The notes below the pieces were generated by a model. The model had not been told where the DNA came from and searched no databases. It worked only from the letters and a program-made list of their open reading frames with translations. Source: Candidatus Cacconaster scatequi (GTDB taxonomy: Bacteria > Bacteroidota > Bacteroidia > Bacteroidales > UBA932). From it: a stretch of DNA of 53,985 nucleotides. The first letter of the stretch is position 1. Every line of letters starts with the position of its first letter. The stretch covers positions 1-53,985 of the forward strand of contig JAGHTO010000007.1 of the NCBI GenBank assembly GCA_018065305.1, read 5' to 3'. The position numbers were made by a program, and so were the translations under genes. Shown here piece by piece: positions 1 to 9,339 of the stretch.

Positions 1-110
1 CTACATTCATTTCGGGTTGCAGCGTCAAAGAAGATTATGACGGTATAAGTTGTATGTCCTACTAAGACACCCTGCACTACTTTCGCCGGATCATCCGCGC
101 ATACGGATTT

Positions 111-704
111 TTAATGACTTAATATCTCCCTCACCAGCGGCACGACGACTTTCGTCAGAACGGATTCGTTCAGACGGTGCTCCCCGTCGAAACGGCGGGC
201 ATTGGGATAGTATTTCCTGAACAGGTCGTATGTGTTGACCTGTGTGTCGTGAATCCCGAAAAGGCCGTAGGTATTTTCACGGTCAAAATCGGTTATGCCC
301 TTGAACTGCTGCCTTTCCATCATATTGTAGTGCTGGATGAGCTCCTTCGTGACGGCGAATTCCTTCTGATTGTCCTTGCGCCTGTTGAAGAACTTGTGAG
401 TGCCTGTCCTGAGGACCTTGGATGCGTGGGACATATTGAAAGCCGGGTTCACGCAGATTTTGCGGAATCCGAACATCTGCTGGGCATACATCCCGCCCAT
501 CGAGGTACCGATAATCAGATCCGGGGCGTTTTCCTGACAATACTGCTTCAGAAAAGGCAGGGCCTCAGCGGGATCGACGGGAATGTCGGGAGCCAGAATC
601 TCGCATTCCGGCAACAACCTTCGGAGAGAATCCACGGTACCGGAAGCACCGGATGACCCGAATCCGTGAAAATAGACTATTCTCGGCCTGCCTGAAGATT
701 CCAT
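111..704 (-). CDS. YqiA/YcfP-like alpha/beta-hydrolase (small esterase)
   Basis: A 197-residue single-domain alpha/beta-hydrolase of the YqiA/YcfP (UPF0227) type, cytoplasmic, with no signal peptide. An early beta-strand and oxyanion-type HGFGSS segment starts at about residue 13. The nucleophile elbow GTSMGG puts the catalytic Ser at 68. D153 (GIHD) and H176 (DGEH) are the likely other triad members. Members of the family hydrolyse short acyl esters, but the natural substrate is unknown. The ATG lies only 7 nt after the mature 3' end of tRNA-Arg on the same strand, so the mRNA is probably made by processing of a tRNA-mRNA transcript. The start fits the family, which begins a few residues before the first strand. 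Family assignment is solid; substrate is not inferred. Confidence 0.85.
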   Translation of the reverse strand: MESSGRPRIVYFHGFGSSGASGTVDSLRRLLPECEILAPDIPVDPAEALPFLKQYCQENAPDLIIGTSMGGMYAQQMFGFRKICVNPAFNMSHASKVLRTGTHKFFNRRKDNQKEFAVTKELIQHYNMMERQQFKGITDFDRENTYGLFGIHDTQVNTYDLFRKYYPNARRFDGEHRLNESVLTKVVVPLVREILSH

Positions 705-711
705 AGAGAAG

Positions 712-785
712 TGATTCCACAGGGACTCGAACCCTGAACCTACAGATTAGAAATCTGTTGCTCTATCCAGTTGAGCTATGGAACC
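712..785 (-). tRNA. tRNA-Arg(TCT)
   Basis: A cloverleaf folds on the minus strand. The acceptor stem GGTTCCA pairs with TGGAATC (one G-T), followed by discriminator A. The D-arm is GCTC/GAGC. The anticodon stem ACAGA/TCTGT carries the loop TTTCTAA with anticodon TCT, and the T-arm is CAGGG-TTCGAGT-CCCTG. The 3' CCA is not encoded. It lies 16 nt after the DUF368 stop and 7 nt before the hydrolase start, all on the same strand. Confidence 0.97.
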
Positions 786-801
786 GAAACGGTCGGCAAA
801 T

Positions 802-1680
802 TTAATCAATATTTTGATTTTTGCCAACCTTACTGTTAAAATACTCTATCAGTATGACTGCGGCGATTCCGATTGCGCACCATATTGCGGCGGCAAGATA
901 GTGAGGTTCGGGCAGAGCCTTTGCCGACTCGTTGGCCCAGGGCCATACTTTCACCAGCGAACCCAGCACAAAACCGAGCAGAACTATCATAGTGGCCTTC
1001 TGGTAATGATCCAGCAGATAGTGCAGGAATTTCGAGAATGCCAGAATGCCGACGACACACCCCGCTCCGAACACCGCCAGAGTCTTTACGTCGAGCACCG
1101 CCACGGCATTCATCACATAATCATACTTGCCGAGTATGACAAGTACGAAACTTCCTGATATGCCCGGCAGAATCATCGTGCAGATAGAAACCGCTCCGCA
1201 AAGGAAAAGGAACCAGTATGAGTCGGGGGTCTCAGTAGGCGAAAGATTGCACACCACCAGGCCCAATACTACCCCAACAATGAGGAATACGGCCTCTTTC
1301 ACTCCCCACCCCTTGATATCGCGCAACATCAGAAGTGAGGATGCGATTATCAATCCGAAAAACAGCGCCCATATATGGACCGGATAGTTCTTAAGAGCGA
1401 CGGTGACCGCCTTGGCGAGGGAAAATATGCTTGCGACCACTCCGATGCAGAGCCACAGCAGGAAGGTGCCGTTGACACATTTCCAGAACTCACGGAACTG
1501 CACGTGCATCAAAGCCTTCCAGGTGGCCGGCTCCATCACGCTGTCAAGCGCGTCCACAATATCCCTGTAAATGCCTGTAATCAGAGCCATCGTCCCGCCG
1601 GAGACTCCGGGGACAACATTAGCCGCTCCCATGAGAAATCCCTTGAGAGCGACTGTTATGTTTTTGAATATGGTTGTCAT
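802..1680 (-). CDS. popT: DUF368 polyprenyl-phosphate transporter (PopT-like)
   Basis: A polytopic inner-membrane protein of 292 residues with repeated hydrophobic segments and the two glycine/proline-rich DUF368 signatures. The first is NVVPGVSGGTMALITGIY (about residues 21-38) and the second is ILPGISGSFVLVILGKYD in the second half, so it looks like an internal inverted duplication. DUF368 proteins (PopT) recycle undecaprenyl phosphate across the membrane for cell-wall and surface-glycan synthesis; that role comes from the family, not from this sequence. It starts 15 nt after the ppdK stop and is probably co-transcribed with it and with the tRNA-Arg downstream. The symbol is given by family only. 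Confidence 0.88.
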   Translation of the reverse strand: MTTIFKNITVALKGFLMGAANVVPGVSGGTMALITGIYRDIVDALDSVMEPATWKALMHVQFREFWKCVNGTFLLWLCIGVVASIFSLAKAVTVALKNYPVHIWALFFGLIIASSLLMLRDIKGWGVKEAVFLIVGVVLGLVVCNLSPTETPDSYWFLFLCGAVSICTMILPGISGSFVLVILGKYDYVMNAVAVLDVKTLAVFGAGCVVGILAFSKFLHYLLDHYQKATMIVLLGFVLGSLVKVWPWANESAKALPEPHYLAAAIWCAIGIAAVILIEYFNSKVGKNQNID

Positions 1681-1695
1681 AACCGAAAGGACCGG

Positions 1696-4416
1696 TTATG
1701 CCTGTTCGTCTTCGATTGCGGCCTGCGCAGCGGCCAGTCTTGCGATAGGCACGCGGAAAGGAGAGCAGGAAACGTAGTTCAGACCGATCTTGTGGCAGAA
1801 CTTGACAGAAGCGGGGTCACCGCCGTGCTCACCGCAGATACCGCATTTGAGATGGTCGCGGGTTGCACGTCCTGAATTGACCGCCAGCTCGACGAGCTTG
1901 CCTACGGACTTGGTGTCGAGAGTCTTGAACGGGTCAGCGTCCAGAATCTTGTTGCCGAGATAGTCACCCATAAAGGTGCTGACATCATCACGGCTGAATC
2001 CGAATGTCATCTGAGTGAGGTCATTAGTACCGAATGAGAAGAACTCGGCGGTACGGGCCATACGGTCAGCGGTGAGGGCGGCACGGGGAATCTCGATCAT
2101 CGTACCGAACTTGTAGTCGACGGTTTCCGACATATTGGCTTCGACCTCGGCCTTGATTTTCTCGCAGATGGCCTTCTGGAAACGAAGTTCACGCTCTGAA
2201 ATCGTGACAGGAATCATAATTTCAGGCTTGGGGTCGAATCCTTCCTTCTTCAGTTCGAGGGCGGCTGTGAAGATTGCCCTGAACTGAGTCTCGGAAATCA
2301 TAGGATATGTAATGTGAAGACGGACTCCACGGTGTCCCATCATAGGGTTGACTTCGTGAAGGGCCTCTCCTCTCTTGTCAATCTCCTTAGTGCTGATGCC
2401 AAGTTCACTTGCAAGTTCCTGACGTTTGTTCTCACCCTGAGGAACGAACTCGTGCAACGGGGGATCGAGCAGACGGAAGGTGACGGGCTTGCCGTCCATA
2501 ACTTTCATCGTACCCTTTACAGATGCCTTGATGAACGGTTCCAGTTCCTTCAGAGCGGCACGGCGCTCGTCATCGGTCTTGGAAAGAATCATCTTGCGAA
2601 GCTTGCTCAGAGGAGTCTCGCTGTTTTTGCCGTAGAACATATGCTCGATGCGGAAGAGTCCGATTCCTTCTGCGCCGAAGCTGAGAGCTCTTTCAGTATC
2701 CTCGGGTGTATCGGCATTGGTGCGGACACCCATCTTGCGGAACTTGTCGGCGATGGACATGAATTTGACGAAACGCGGGTTGTCGGAAGCGTCCATCATA
2801 TCGATGGCCGTGTCATAGACGGCACCTTTCGCTCCGTTGAGAGAGAATGTGTCACCTTCGTGATATACCTTCTTGCAACCGGCGAATGAAACCTCTTTCT
2901 TCTCGAGGTTGACTTTCATATCCTCGCAACCTACGATGCAGCACTTGCCCCAACCGCGGGCGACAAGCGCGGCGTGTGAGGTCATACCGCCCTTCTGGGT
3001 AAGAATACCGGCAGCGGCACGCATACCTTCGACATCTTCGGGAGATGTCTCCTCACGAACGAGGATCACTTTCTTCTTTTCTGCAGCGGCTTTCACTGCG
3101 TCGGCGTTCGTGAAGACGATTGTTCCGACAGCACCGCCGGGAGATGCGGGCAGACCATGGGCGACGACCGTCGCGTTCTTTTCGGAAGCGGGGTCGAGGA
3201 TGGGATGGAGTATTTCGTCAAGCTGGACGGGAGATACTCTCATCACTGCCGTCTTCTCGTCAATCATCTTCTCCTCGAGCATATCCATAGCCATATTCAA
3301 GGCAGCAAGACCGGTACGCTTGCCGATACGGCACTGGAGCATCCAGAGTTTGCCTTCCTGGATGGTAAACTCGATGTCCTGCATATCGTTGAAGTGCTTT
3401 TCAAGAAGGATGCGGATATCGTCCAGTTCCTTGTAAACTGAAGGCATAGCCTCTTCGAGGGATTTGAGATGTTTGTTCTGAGGGCTCTTTGTTGCATTGT
3501 TCAGAGGGTTGGGGGTACGGATACCGGCAACCACGTCCTCACCCTGTGCGTTGATGAGCCACTCGCCGTAGAACTTGTTGTCACCGTTTGCAGGGTTGCG
3601 GCTGAAAGCGACACCTGTTGCGGAGGTTTCGCCCATATTTCCGAACACCATTGACTGCACGTTCACTGCAGTGCCCCAGTCATCGGGAATGCCTTCGATC
3701 TGGCGATACTTGATGGCACGCTTGCCGTTCCAGGATTTGAAGACGCCACCGATTGAACCCCAGAGCTGAGCTTCTGCCGTATCGGGGAATTCCACTCCAA
3801 GAACCTCTTTTACACGAACTTTGAAGCGTTCCGCAAGATCCTTAAGTTCGTCTGCAGTAATCTCAGTATCAGATTTATAACCCTTGGCTTCCTTGAGGTC
3901 CTCCATCATTTTGTCAAGCTGCTGGCGGATAGCCTTTCCGTCCTCAGGCTCGATGCCTTCGGCTTTCTCCATAACGACGTCGGAATACATCATAATCAGA
4001 CGGCGGTATGCATCATAGACGAAGCGGGGGTTCTGAGTCTTTTCAATCATTCCGGGAATGGTGGCGGAGCACAGGCCGATATTGAGAATAGTATCCATCA
4101 TACCGGGCATTGAGCTTCTTGCACCTGAGCGGCAACTTACCAGAAGAGGATTCTTCGGGTCACCGAATTTCATTCCCATTATCTCTTCCGTAGCTTTGAG
4201 CGCTTCGGCCACGTCATTCTTCAATTCCTCCGTATAACCTCCCCCGAGGGCGTAATATTCAGTACAACACTCTGTTGTGATTGTAAAACCGGCAGGTACC
4301 GGAATTCCCAGGGTACACATCTCGGCGAGGTTCGCTCCCTTGCCGCCGAGGAGGTTGCGCATCTGGCCGTTGCCTTCCGCATTTTTACCTCCAAAACGAT
4401 AAACTCTTTTCGTCAT
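1696..4416 (-). CDS. ppdK: Pyruvate, phosphate dikinase
   Basis: Interconverts pyruvate, ATP and phosphate with PEP, AMP and pyrophosphate in the cytoplasm, usually in glycolysis/gluconeogenesis of fermenters. At 906 residues it is full length. The N-terminal ATP-grasp region runs to about 360 (GGKGANLAEM at 24-33). The swivelling phosphohistidine domain has GGMTSHAALVARGWGK, with catalytic H481 and the Thr regulated in plant enzymes at 479. The C-terminal PEP/pyruvate TIM barrel has GICGEHGGDP with catalytic C861. A good -7 box lies on the minus strand at 4466-4473, giving a leader of roughly 45 nt. It is the first gene of a ppdK-popT-tRNA-hydrolase unit. Confidence 0.97.
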   Translation of the reverse strand: MTKRVYRFGGKNAEGNGQMRNLLGGKGANLAEMCTLGIPVPAGFTITTECCTEYYALGGGYTEELKNDVAEALKATEEIMGMKFGDPKNPLLVSCRSGARSSMPGMMDTILNIGLCSATIPGMIEKTQNPRFVYDAYRRLIMMYSDVVMEKAEGIEPEDGKAIRQQLDKMMEDLKEAKGYKSDTEITADELKDLAERFKVRVKEVLGVEFPDTAEAQLWGSIGGVFKSWNGKRAIKYRQIEGIPDDWGTAVNVQSMVFGNMGETSATGVAFSRNPANGDNKFYGEWLINAQGEDVVAGIRTPNPLNNATKSPQNKHLKSLEEAMPSVYKELDDIRILLEKHFNDMQDIEFTIQEGKLWMLQCRIGKRTGLAALNMAMDMLEEKMIDEKTAVMRVSPVQLDEILHPILDPASEKNATVVAHGLPASPGGAVGTIVFTNADAVKAAAEKKKVILVREETSPEDVEGMRAAAGILTQKGGMTSHAALVARGWGKCCIVGCEDMKVNLEKKEVSFAGCKKVYHEGDTFSLNGAKGAVYDTAIDMMDASDNPRFVKFMSIADKFRKMGVRTNADTPEDTERALSFGAEGIGLFRIEHMFYGKNSETPLSKLRKMILSKTDDERRAALKELEPFIKASVKGTMKVMDGKPVTFRLLDPPLHEFVPQGENKRQELASELGISTKEIDKRGEALHEVNPMMGHRGVRLHITYPMISETQFRAIFTAALELKKEGFDPKPEIMIPVTISERELRFQKAICEKIKAEVEANMSETVDYKFGTMIEIPRAALTADRMARTAEFFSFGTNDLTQMTFGFSRDDVSTFMGDYLGNKILDADPFKTLDTKSVGKLVELAVNSGRATRDHLKCGICGEHGGDPASVKFCHKIGLNYVSCSPFRVPIARLAAAQAAIEDEQA

Positions 4417-4465
4417 AAAAATCTCTTATTTGTTGATATTATTGTTTCTCAATTTTCACAAACTG

Positions 4466-4473
4466 CAAAAGTA
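4466..4473 (-). promoter_or_regulatory. Putative -7 element for ppdK
   Basis: On the minus strand this reads TACTTTTG, an exact match to the Bacteroidota TAnnTTTG element. A TTTG-like -33 box (plus-strand CAAA at 4496-4499) lies 22 bp upstream, slightly longer than the usual 19-20. Confidence 0.55.
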
Positions 4474-4542
4474 CTGATTTTTTTGAAATTAACGACAAAA
4501 AAGTTAGTTGCGCGATTTTTCGTCCTTTTTTGGCGCCGAAAT

Positions 4543-4573
4543 TTTGTTCAGGACAAATTAAGTCTTAACTTCG
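4543..4573 (+). promoter_or_regulatory. Putative promoter of the DAACS symporter gene
   Basis: TTTG at 4543-4546 and TAACTTCG at 4566-4573 (one mismatch to TAnnTTTG) are 19 bp apart. The predicted transcription start falls at about 4578-4580, which argues for a very short leader before the ATG at 4585. Confidence 0.4.
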
Positions 4574-4584
4574 TGACAATGCCT

Positions 4585-5748
4585 ATGAAAAAAATCAAAA
4601 TCGCCCTAATCTGGAAAGTCTTGATTGCCTGCGTGCTGGGATATTTTCTCGGGCTGGTTCTGCCCGGACCCGCCATCAGGATTTTCACCACTTTCAATTA
4701 TATCTTTTCCCAGTACATCGGCTTTATGATACCCCTTATCATAGTCGGCCTTGTCACGCCGGCCATCTGCAGGATGGGATCCGAAGCCGGAAAAATGCTT
4801 CTTTTCACACTTGCCCTGGCATACTTTTCCAGCGTAATCGCCGGTGTGTTCTCCTACAGCGCCAGTTCAAGCCTGTTTCCGGGACTTCTTGACGGCCTGC
4901 GGATGAGCGTCGAAAATTCCAGTGCAGACGAAGTCAAGCCGTTCTTCACCCTGGAAATACCTGCAATTATGGAGGTTACCACCGCCCTGGTTTTTGCGTT
5001 TCTGGTCGGCACATTGCTCACAAGCATCAACAAAGATTATCTGAAGAATGTCATATACGATTTTGAAGAGGTTATGGCAAAGGCGATTTCCAAGACTCTC
5101 ATTCCCCTTCTGCCCCTCTATATATTCGGTATCTTTCTCAAGATGACATATACCGGAGATGCAGTCCCGGTAATGAAGGTTTTCGCAAAAATCATTGTCG
5201 TGATTTTTGCGATGAGCCTCGTCTGGCTGATAGTTCTGTTCTGTGTTTCTGCACTGATTTCCCACAGGAATCCTTTCAAATGTCTGTTCAGGATGCTGCC
5301 GGCATATCTGACCGCACTTGGAACAGCGAGCAGCGCAGCCACTATTCCGGTCACTCTCTCCTGTGTCCGCAAATGCGGCGTCAGTGAGCCTGTGAGCAAC
5401 TTTTCAGTACCCTTGTGCGCCACGATTCATATGCCGGGTTCAATGATAAAGGTGGTGTCCTGTTCTGTTGCGATTATGCTGATGCAGGGTATGTCCTTTT
5501 CCTTCGAACTACTCCTTCAGTTCATAATGTTGTTGTCCATTACGGCTGTTGCCTGCCCGGGCGTCCCCGGAGGAATGGCTATGGCGGCATTGGGCGTCCT
5601 TGAGGCCGTGCTGGGTTTCGATGCTTCCTGCCAGGCTCTGACAATCACGCTCTACATCGTTATGGACAGTTTCGGCACGGCCTGCAACGTCACCTCGGAC
5701 TGTGCAATCTCGCTGATTGTCGACAAAGTGTACGGGGCATCAAAATAG
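4585..5748 (+). CDS. Dicarboxylate/amino acid:cation symporter (DAACS/SDF family)
   Basis: An inner-membrane secondary transporter related to GltP/GltT/DctA, taking up acidic amino acids or C4-dicarboxylates with Na+ or H+. About 387 residues with around eight membrane segments. The re-entrant hairpin region has a serine-rich stretch (GTASSAATIPVT, about residues 240-250). The later segment with MPGSMIK and the TM8 motif DSFGTACNVTSD are family signatures. The reading frame stays open back to 4483, but its first 32 codons are A/T-rich and unlike the family. I chose ATG 4585 because of the putative promoter just upstream; 4579 is equally possible. It converges on the GH3 gene with only 9 bp between stops. 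Confidence 0.88.
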   Translation: MKKIKIALIWKVLIACVLGYFLGLVLPGPAIRIFTTFNYIFSQYIGFMIPLIIVGLVTPAICRMGSEAGKMLLFTLALAYFSSVIAGVFSYSASSSLFPGLLDGLRMSVENSSADEVKPFFTLEIPAIMEVTTALVFAFLVGTLLTSINKDYLKNVIYDFEEVMAKAISKTLIPLLPLYIFGIFLKMTYTGDAVPVMKVFAKIIVVIFAMSLVWLIVLFCVSALISHRNPFKCLFRMLPAYLTALGTASSAATIPVTLSCVRKCGVSEPVSNFSVPLCATIHMPGSMIKVVSCSVAIMLMQGMSFSFELLLQFIMLLSITAVACPGVPGGMAMAALGVLEAVLGFDASCQALTITLYIVMDSFGTACNVTSDCAISLIVDKVYGASK

Positions 5749-5757
5749 ACTCAACTG

Positions 5758-8274
5758 TTATTCCACGGTGAACTCGGGCATTCCCTCAGGATGGATGAAG
5801 CAGGACCTGCTTTCGCTCCAGTAGCGCAAATCACTCTTGCGGACGTTGATATGGACATCCGCGGTTCCGCCTTTAGGCACGGATACCCTGCGGAACCCCT
5901 TGAGTTCCCTGATGGGAGCCTTGCCCTCATATTCGGGGAGACGGGCGAACACTTTCACCACATGGTCGCCGTCGCGACGTCCGGTGTTCCTGACCTTCAG
6001 CGACACATCATAGGTATCGCCGCAGTCCTTGACTTCGATATTGCTGTACTTGAAGCTTGTGTAGCTGAGTCCGTATCCGAAGGGATAGAGGACATCGCCC
6101 TCGAAATACTTGTAAGTACGCTTGGTAATATCGTAGTCATCCATAGGAGGAAGGTCGTCAGTGCTCTTATAGAACGTAAGGGGCAGTTTGCCTGAAGGGT
6201 TGCAATCTCCGAACAGAATGTCCGCGATGGCATTGCCTCCCTGCTCCCCGGGATACCAGGCAAGAAGGATTGCGGGCAGGTTCTCCTGCTCCCAGACAAT
6301 TGAAGTGGACGAGCCGACCTCAAGTACCAGAATCACATTCTTGTTTGCGGCATAAAGTTCCTTGATGAATCTGGCCTGATCTTCCGGAAGGTCGAGATTC
6401 TTTCTGTCCTGACCCTCCCGCTCGATGCTCTTGTCGATTCCCATTACGGCGATTACGACATCGCTTTCCTTGATGTTGCGCTCCATCTCCTTACCGTAGG
6501 TGTTGAACGAGTCGTCACTGAATGCCTGGGGAACAAGCCATTCAAGCTTGGCCACGCAGTCCTCGCCGCCGTCGAAATACTCAACCTTGATTTCATGGTT
6601 GGTTCCCGCTTCGAAAGTCGCTCTCGCCTCGAATGTGGTAGCGCCGTGAGAGGTCCAGTCGTCGACGACAGGCTTTCCGTCGATATAGAGGCGGCAACCG
6701 TCGTCCGATGTCAGAAGGAAGATGTACTCACCTGTGACAGGTGCCGTCACGGTGGTTGTCCAGCGGGCCGACATAGGTGCCCGGGCTGGCAGGAACGGGT
6801 CGGGCGGGAGGTTCACAGGGTCATAAAGGACATATTTCTCCGTGCGGACGGAAGCGGGTCCGCTCAGTTCGTCGCCGTTGAAATATTCGGCCTTGAATCC
6901 GTTCTCGGGAGTTACCATAGTGTACTGGTCTTCGATATTGAACCAGGGCGCGGTATACACCTCGGTGCCGGGAGAGAGTTTTGACACAATGCCCTCAAGA
7001 GGAGAGACGGGAGCATTCCTGGGCTTTCCGCTGTAATCGCCGAAGATGCACTTGTCAGCGCCAAAGCCTACGACCGCTATCTTCCTGATTTTCTTTTTGT
7101 CAAGAGGAAGGATTCCGCTGTTCTTGAGAAGCACCATCGATTCGCGTGCCATCCGGAGTGCGAGATTCTGATGTTTCTCGCAACCGATGACGTCAGGGGA
7201 TATGCTCTTGTATGGATTCCTGTCAGAAGAATCGAAAAGGCCGAGTTTCATCCTGGCCGTCAGTACGCGGCTGGCTGCCCTGTCAATGTCTTCGTCACTC
7301 ACCATCCCCATCCTGTATGCCTGCTTGAGGGGATAATCGTATACGGAATCACCGCATTCGAGATCAAGTCCGGCCTTTATGCTAAGAGTGGCGGCAGTTT
7401 CGAGACGGGATACAAAATGGTGCTCGTCAACTATGTTGTAAACACCGCCGCAGTCTGAAACCACGTATCCGTCGAATCCCCAATCGTTCCTCAGCACGTT
7501 GGTGAGAAGCCAGGGGTTGCAGGATGAAGGAATGCCGTTGATTGCATTATAGGAGGCCATAATGGATTGGGCGTGACCTTCCTTGACGCAGGCTTCGTAT
7601 GGAGCCAGATAATATTCCCTGAGATCCTTTTCACTTATATTGGCATTCGCGCTCATACGGCCGTTCTCGACGTTGTTGGCGGAAAAATGTTTGGGTGTTG
7701 AGACCACTTTGAGATATCTGGGATCGTCGCCCTGCAGACCTGTCACGAACGCGGTTCCCATACGGCCTGTCAGATACGGATCTTCACCATAGGTCTCGGG
7801 AGTCCTGCCCCAGCGGGGGTCGCGTGCCATATTGACGGTAGGAGACCAGAAAGTGAGCACGTCCGAGAACTTCGCTGTCTGTTTATGGCCCTGGTCAAGC
7901 TCGTTCCAGCAGGCGCGGGCTTCATCGGAAATGGCGGTTGCCACCGTGTGCAGCAGGTCTGAATCCCAGGAGGCGGCCAATGCTATGGCCTGAGGGAATA
8001 CAGTGAATGTTCCGGGTCGGACGACACCGTGCAGTGCTTCGTTGCCGTGATAGTACCTGTCGATACCCAGACGTTCATTGGCCGGCGAGGTTGCCCTCAA
8101 CAGGTCTATCTTCTCTTCGGGGGTCATACGCGAAAGCAGGTCTTTGACGCGTAACTCTATTGGAGCATCCTCATCAAGGTAAACGGGCTTGCTCCCGGTC
8201 TGCTGTCCGTGTGCATTCACAGACAAGGTCGCCGCTGCGACAGCTGCAACAAGGAATAACGAGATTTTCTTCAT
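5758..8274 (-). CDS. Secreted glycoside hydrolase family 3 enzyme with PA14 domain
   Basis: An 838-residue beta-glycosidase (beta-glucosidase or beta-xylosidase type). A Sec signal peptide covers about the first 23 residues, so it is periplasmic or surface-exposed. The order is GH3 N-terminal barrel (about 35-335), GH3 C-terminal domain split by a PA14 carbohydrate-binding insert (about 455-600), and an Fn3-like tail (about 735-838). The nucleophile is D274 in VVSDCGG. The acid/base is expected in the SIEREGQDRKNLDLP segment after the PA14 insert. The PA14 insertion suggests selectivity for short oligosaccharides. No SusC/D genes are nearby, so the target glycan cannot be told from context. 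Confidence 0.92.
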   Translation of the reverse strand: MKKISLFLVAAVAAATLSVNAHGQQTGSKPVYLDEDAPIELRVKDLLSRMTPEEKIDLLRATSPANERLGIDRYYHGNEALHGVVRPGTFTVFPQAIALAASWDSDLLHTVATAISDEARACWNELDQGHKQTAKFSDVLTFWSPTVNMARDPRWGRTPETYGEDPYLTGRMGTAFVTGLQGDDPRYLKVVSTPKHFSANNVENGRMSANANISEKDLREYYLAPYEACVKEGHAQSIMASYNAINGIPSSCNPWLLTNVLRNDWGFDGYVVSDCGGVYNIVDEHHFVSRLETAATLSIKAGLDLECGDSVYDYPLKQAYRMGMVSDEDIDRAASRVLTARMKLGLFDSSDRNPYKSISPDVIGCEKHQNLALRMARESMVLLKNSGILPLDKKKIRKIAVVGFGADKCIFGDYSGKPRNAPVSPLEGIVSKLSPGTEVYTAPWFNIEDQYTMVTPENGFKAEYFNGDELSGPASVRTEKYVLYDPVNLPPDPFLPARAPMSARWTTTVTAPVTGEYIFLLTSDDGCRLYIDGKPVVDDWTSHGATTFEARATFEAGTNHEIKVEYFDGGEDCVAKLEWLVPQAFSDDSFNTYGKEMERNIKESDVVIAVMGIDKSIEREGQDRKNLDLPEDQARFIKELYAANKNVILVLEVGSSTSIVWEQENLPAILLAWYPGEQGGNAIADILFGDCNPSGKLPLTFYKSTDDLPPMDDYDITKRTYKYFEGDVLYPFGYGLSYTSFKYSNIEVKDCGDTYDVSLKVRNTGRRDGDHVVKVFARLPEYEGKAPIRELKGFRRVSVPKGGTADVHINVRKSDLRYWSESRSCFIHPEGMPEFTVE

Positions 8275-8393
8275 TGTATGACAGTTTTCTTTCGTTTAAT
8301 CGTATATTTTGCAAGTTACACAAAAAAAAGCATTATCGATGAATTCGCACAGATGAATATAACTGAGTCGGTTATCGGGACGATAAAATTCGT

Positions 8394-8401
8394 TACCTTT
8401 G
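8394..8401 (+). promoter_or_regulatory. Putative -7 element before the APH-like kinase
   Basis: TACCTTTG is an exact TAnnTTTG match about 47 bp before the ATG at 8449. No clear TTTG -33 box is seen at the right distance. Its position excludes upstream in-frame starts at 8278 and 8353, which precede the predicted transcript. Confidence 0.5.
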
Positions 8402-8448
8402 CAATACTGTCGGTGCATCGGTTAACGCATCAACAGTTTTTGAATAAG

Positions 8449-9333
8449 ATGAAGACAATAGACCTCAATGATTATGTAAAGAGCGGTGCGGGCGCCAACG
8501 GGGACAGCTATTTCAACCTCAGGGATGAGAACGAGATGGTGAAACTGTATAACCCCGATTACCCCACAGGGTCCATATATGACGAGCTTGAAGTTGCACA
8601 AAAGGTGTATCGTGAAGGTATTCCGTCTCCCGAACCGGGAGTTCTCGTGACTGACGGGGAGAGGATAGGGATACAGTTCCGGCGTATTGTCGGAAAACGC
8701 AGTTTTTCGAGGATGCTTGCCGATGAACCGGAAAGGGTTGCTGAATTTGCAGGGGAATTCGCCCGCTGCTGCAAGGAATTGCACTCACACGAGTGTGCCG
8801 AAGGTGCGTTTCCCGACGCGAAACAGCAGTTTCTGTCACTGCTTGAGGCGGTTGAGCAGCCGGCATCCATCAAGGGAAGAATGGAGGACTTCATCCGCTG
8901 CGTGCCCGACTGCAACACGGCACTGCACGGTGATATGCATATAGGGAACCTGATTTCCACCCTGCCCGCAGGAGCGCCTCTCTCAAGCCCGCATAAGGTG
9001 ATGTTCATAGATTTAGGCTACTTCAGCCACGGCTTTCCGCTTTTCGATTTCGGTATGTTCAGGGCAATCTGTCTCTCTTCGGATGAAGAATTCCGCCAGC
9101 ACGATTTCCACGTCAATGGGAAGATGACGGCCGAGTTCTGGAACCATATGGTCAGGGAGTATTTCTTCTCATCCGACCGTCTAGCCGAGAAATACTTCGG
9201 CCCCGGCCAGACTGTGGAGTCCGTAACCGGGGCCCTGGTACCTTATGAATGTTGCAAGTATCTTCTGGTGCAGTATAATCTCGGCTTCCTGCCGGAAAAC
9301 TACCAGAAAGTGCTCAACGCAACCTTCGGATAG
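8449..9333 (+). CDS. APH/choline-kinase-like phosphotransferase
   Basis: A 294-residue cytoplasmic protein with the aminoglycoside-phosphotransferase kinase fold. The Brenner-type catalytic motif LHGDMHIGNL has HGD at 160-162 and Asn at 167. The metal-binding IDLG has D188. The N-terminal lobe includes YFNLRDENEMVKLYN, whose Lys is the likely ATP-anchoring residue. It resembles the TIGR02172-like family, common in Bacteroidota and anaerobes and mostly without known substrate. It should not be read as an antibiotic resistance gene: members more often act on small metabolites or sugars. The frame extends upstream to 8278, but the promoter and the good start MKTIDLNDYV support 8449. Confidence 0.75.
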   Translation: MKTIDLNDYVKSGAGANGDSYFNLRDENEMVKLYNPDYPTGSIYDELEVAQKVYREGIPSPEPGVLVTDGERIGIQFRRIVGKRSFSRMLADEPERVAEFAGEFARCCKELHSHECAEGAFPDAKQQFLSLLEAVEQPASIKGRMEDFIRCVPDCNTALHGDMHIGNLISTLPAGAPLSSPHKVMFIDLGYFSHGFPLFDFGMFRAICLSSDEEFRQHDFHVNGKMTAEFWNHMVREYFFSSDRLAEKYFGPGQTVESVTGALVPYECCKYLLVQYNLGFLPENYQKVLNATFG

Positions 9334-9339
9334 AAGTTT

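Noticed and set aside
8449-9333. Aminoglycoside resistance gene
   Set aside because: The kinase motifs are shared by a broad family; the sequence and context do not point to an antibiotic-modifying enzyme.
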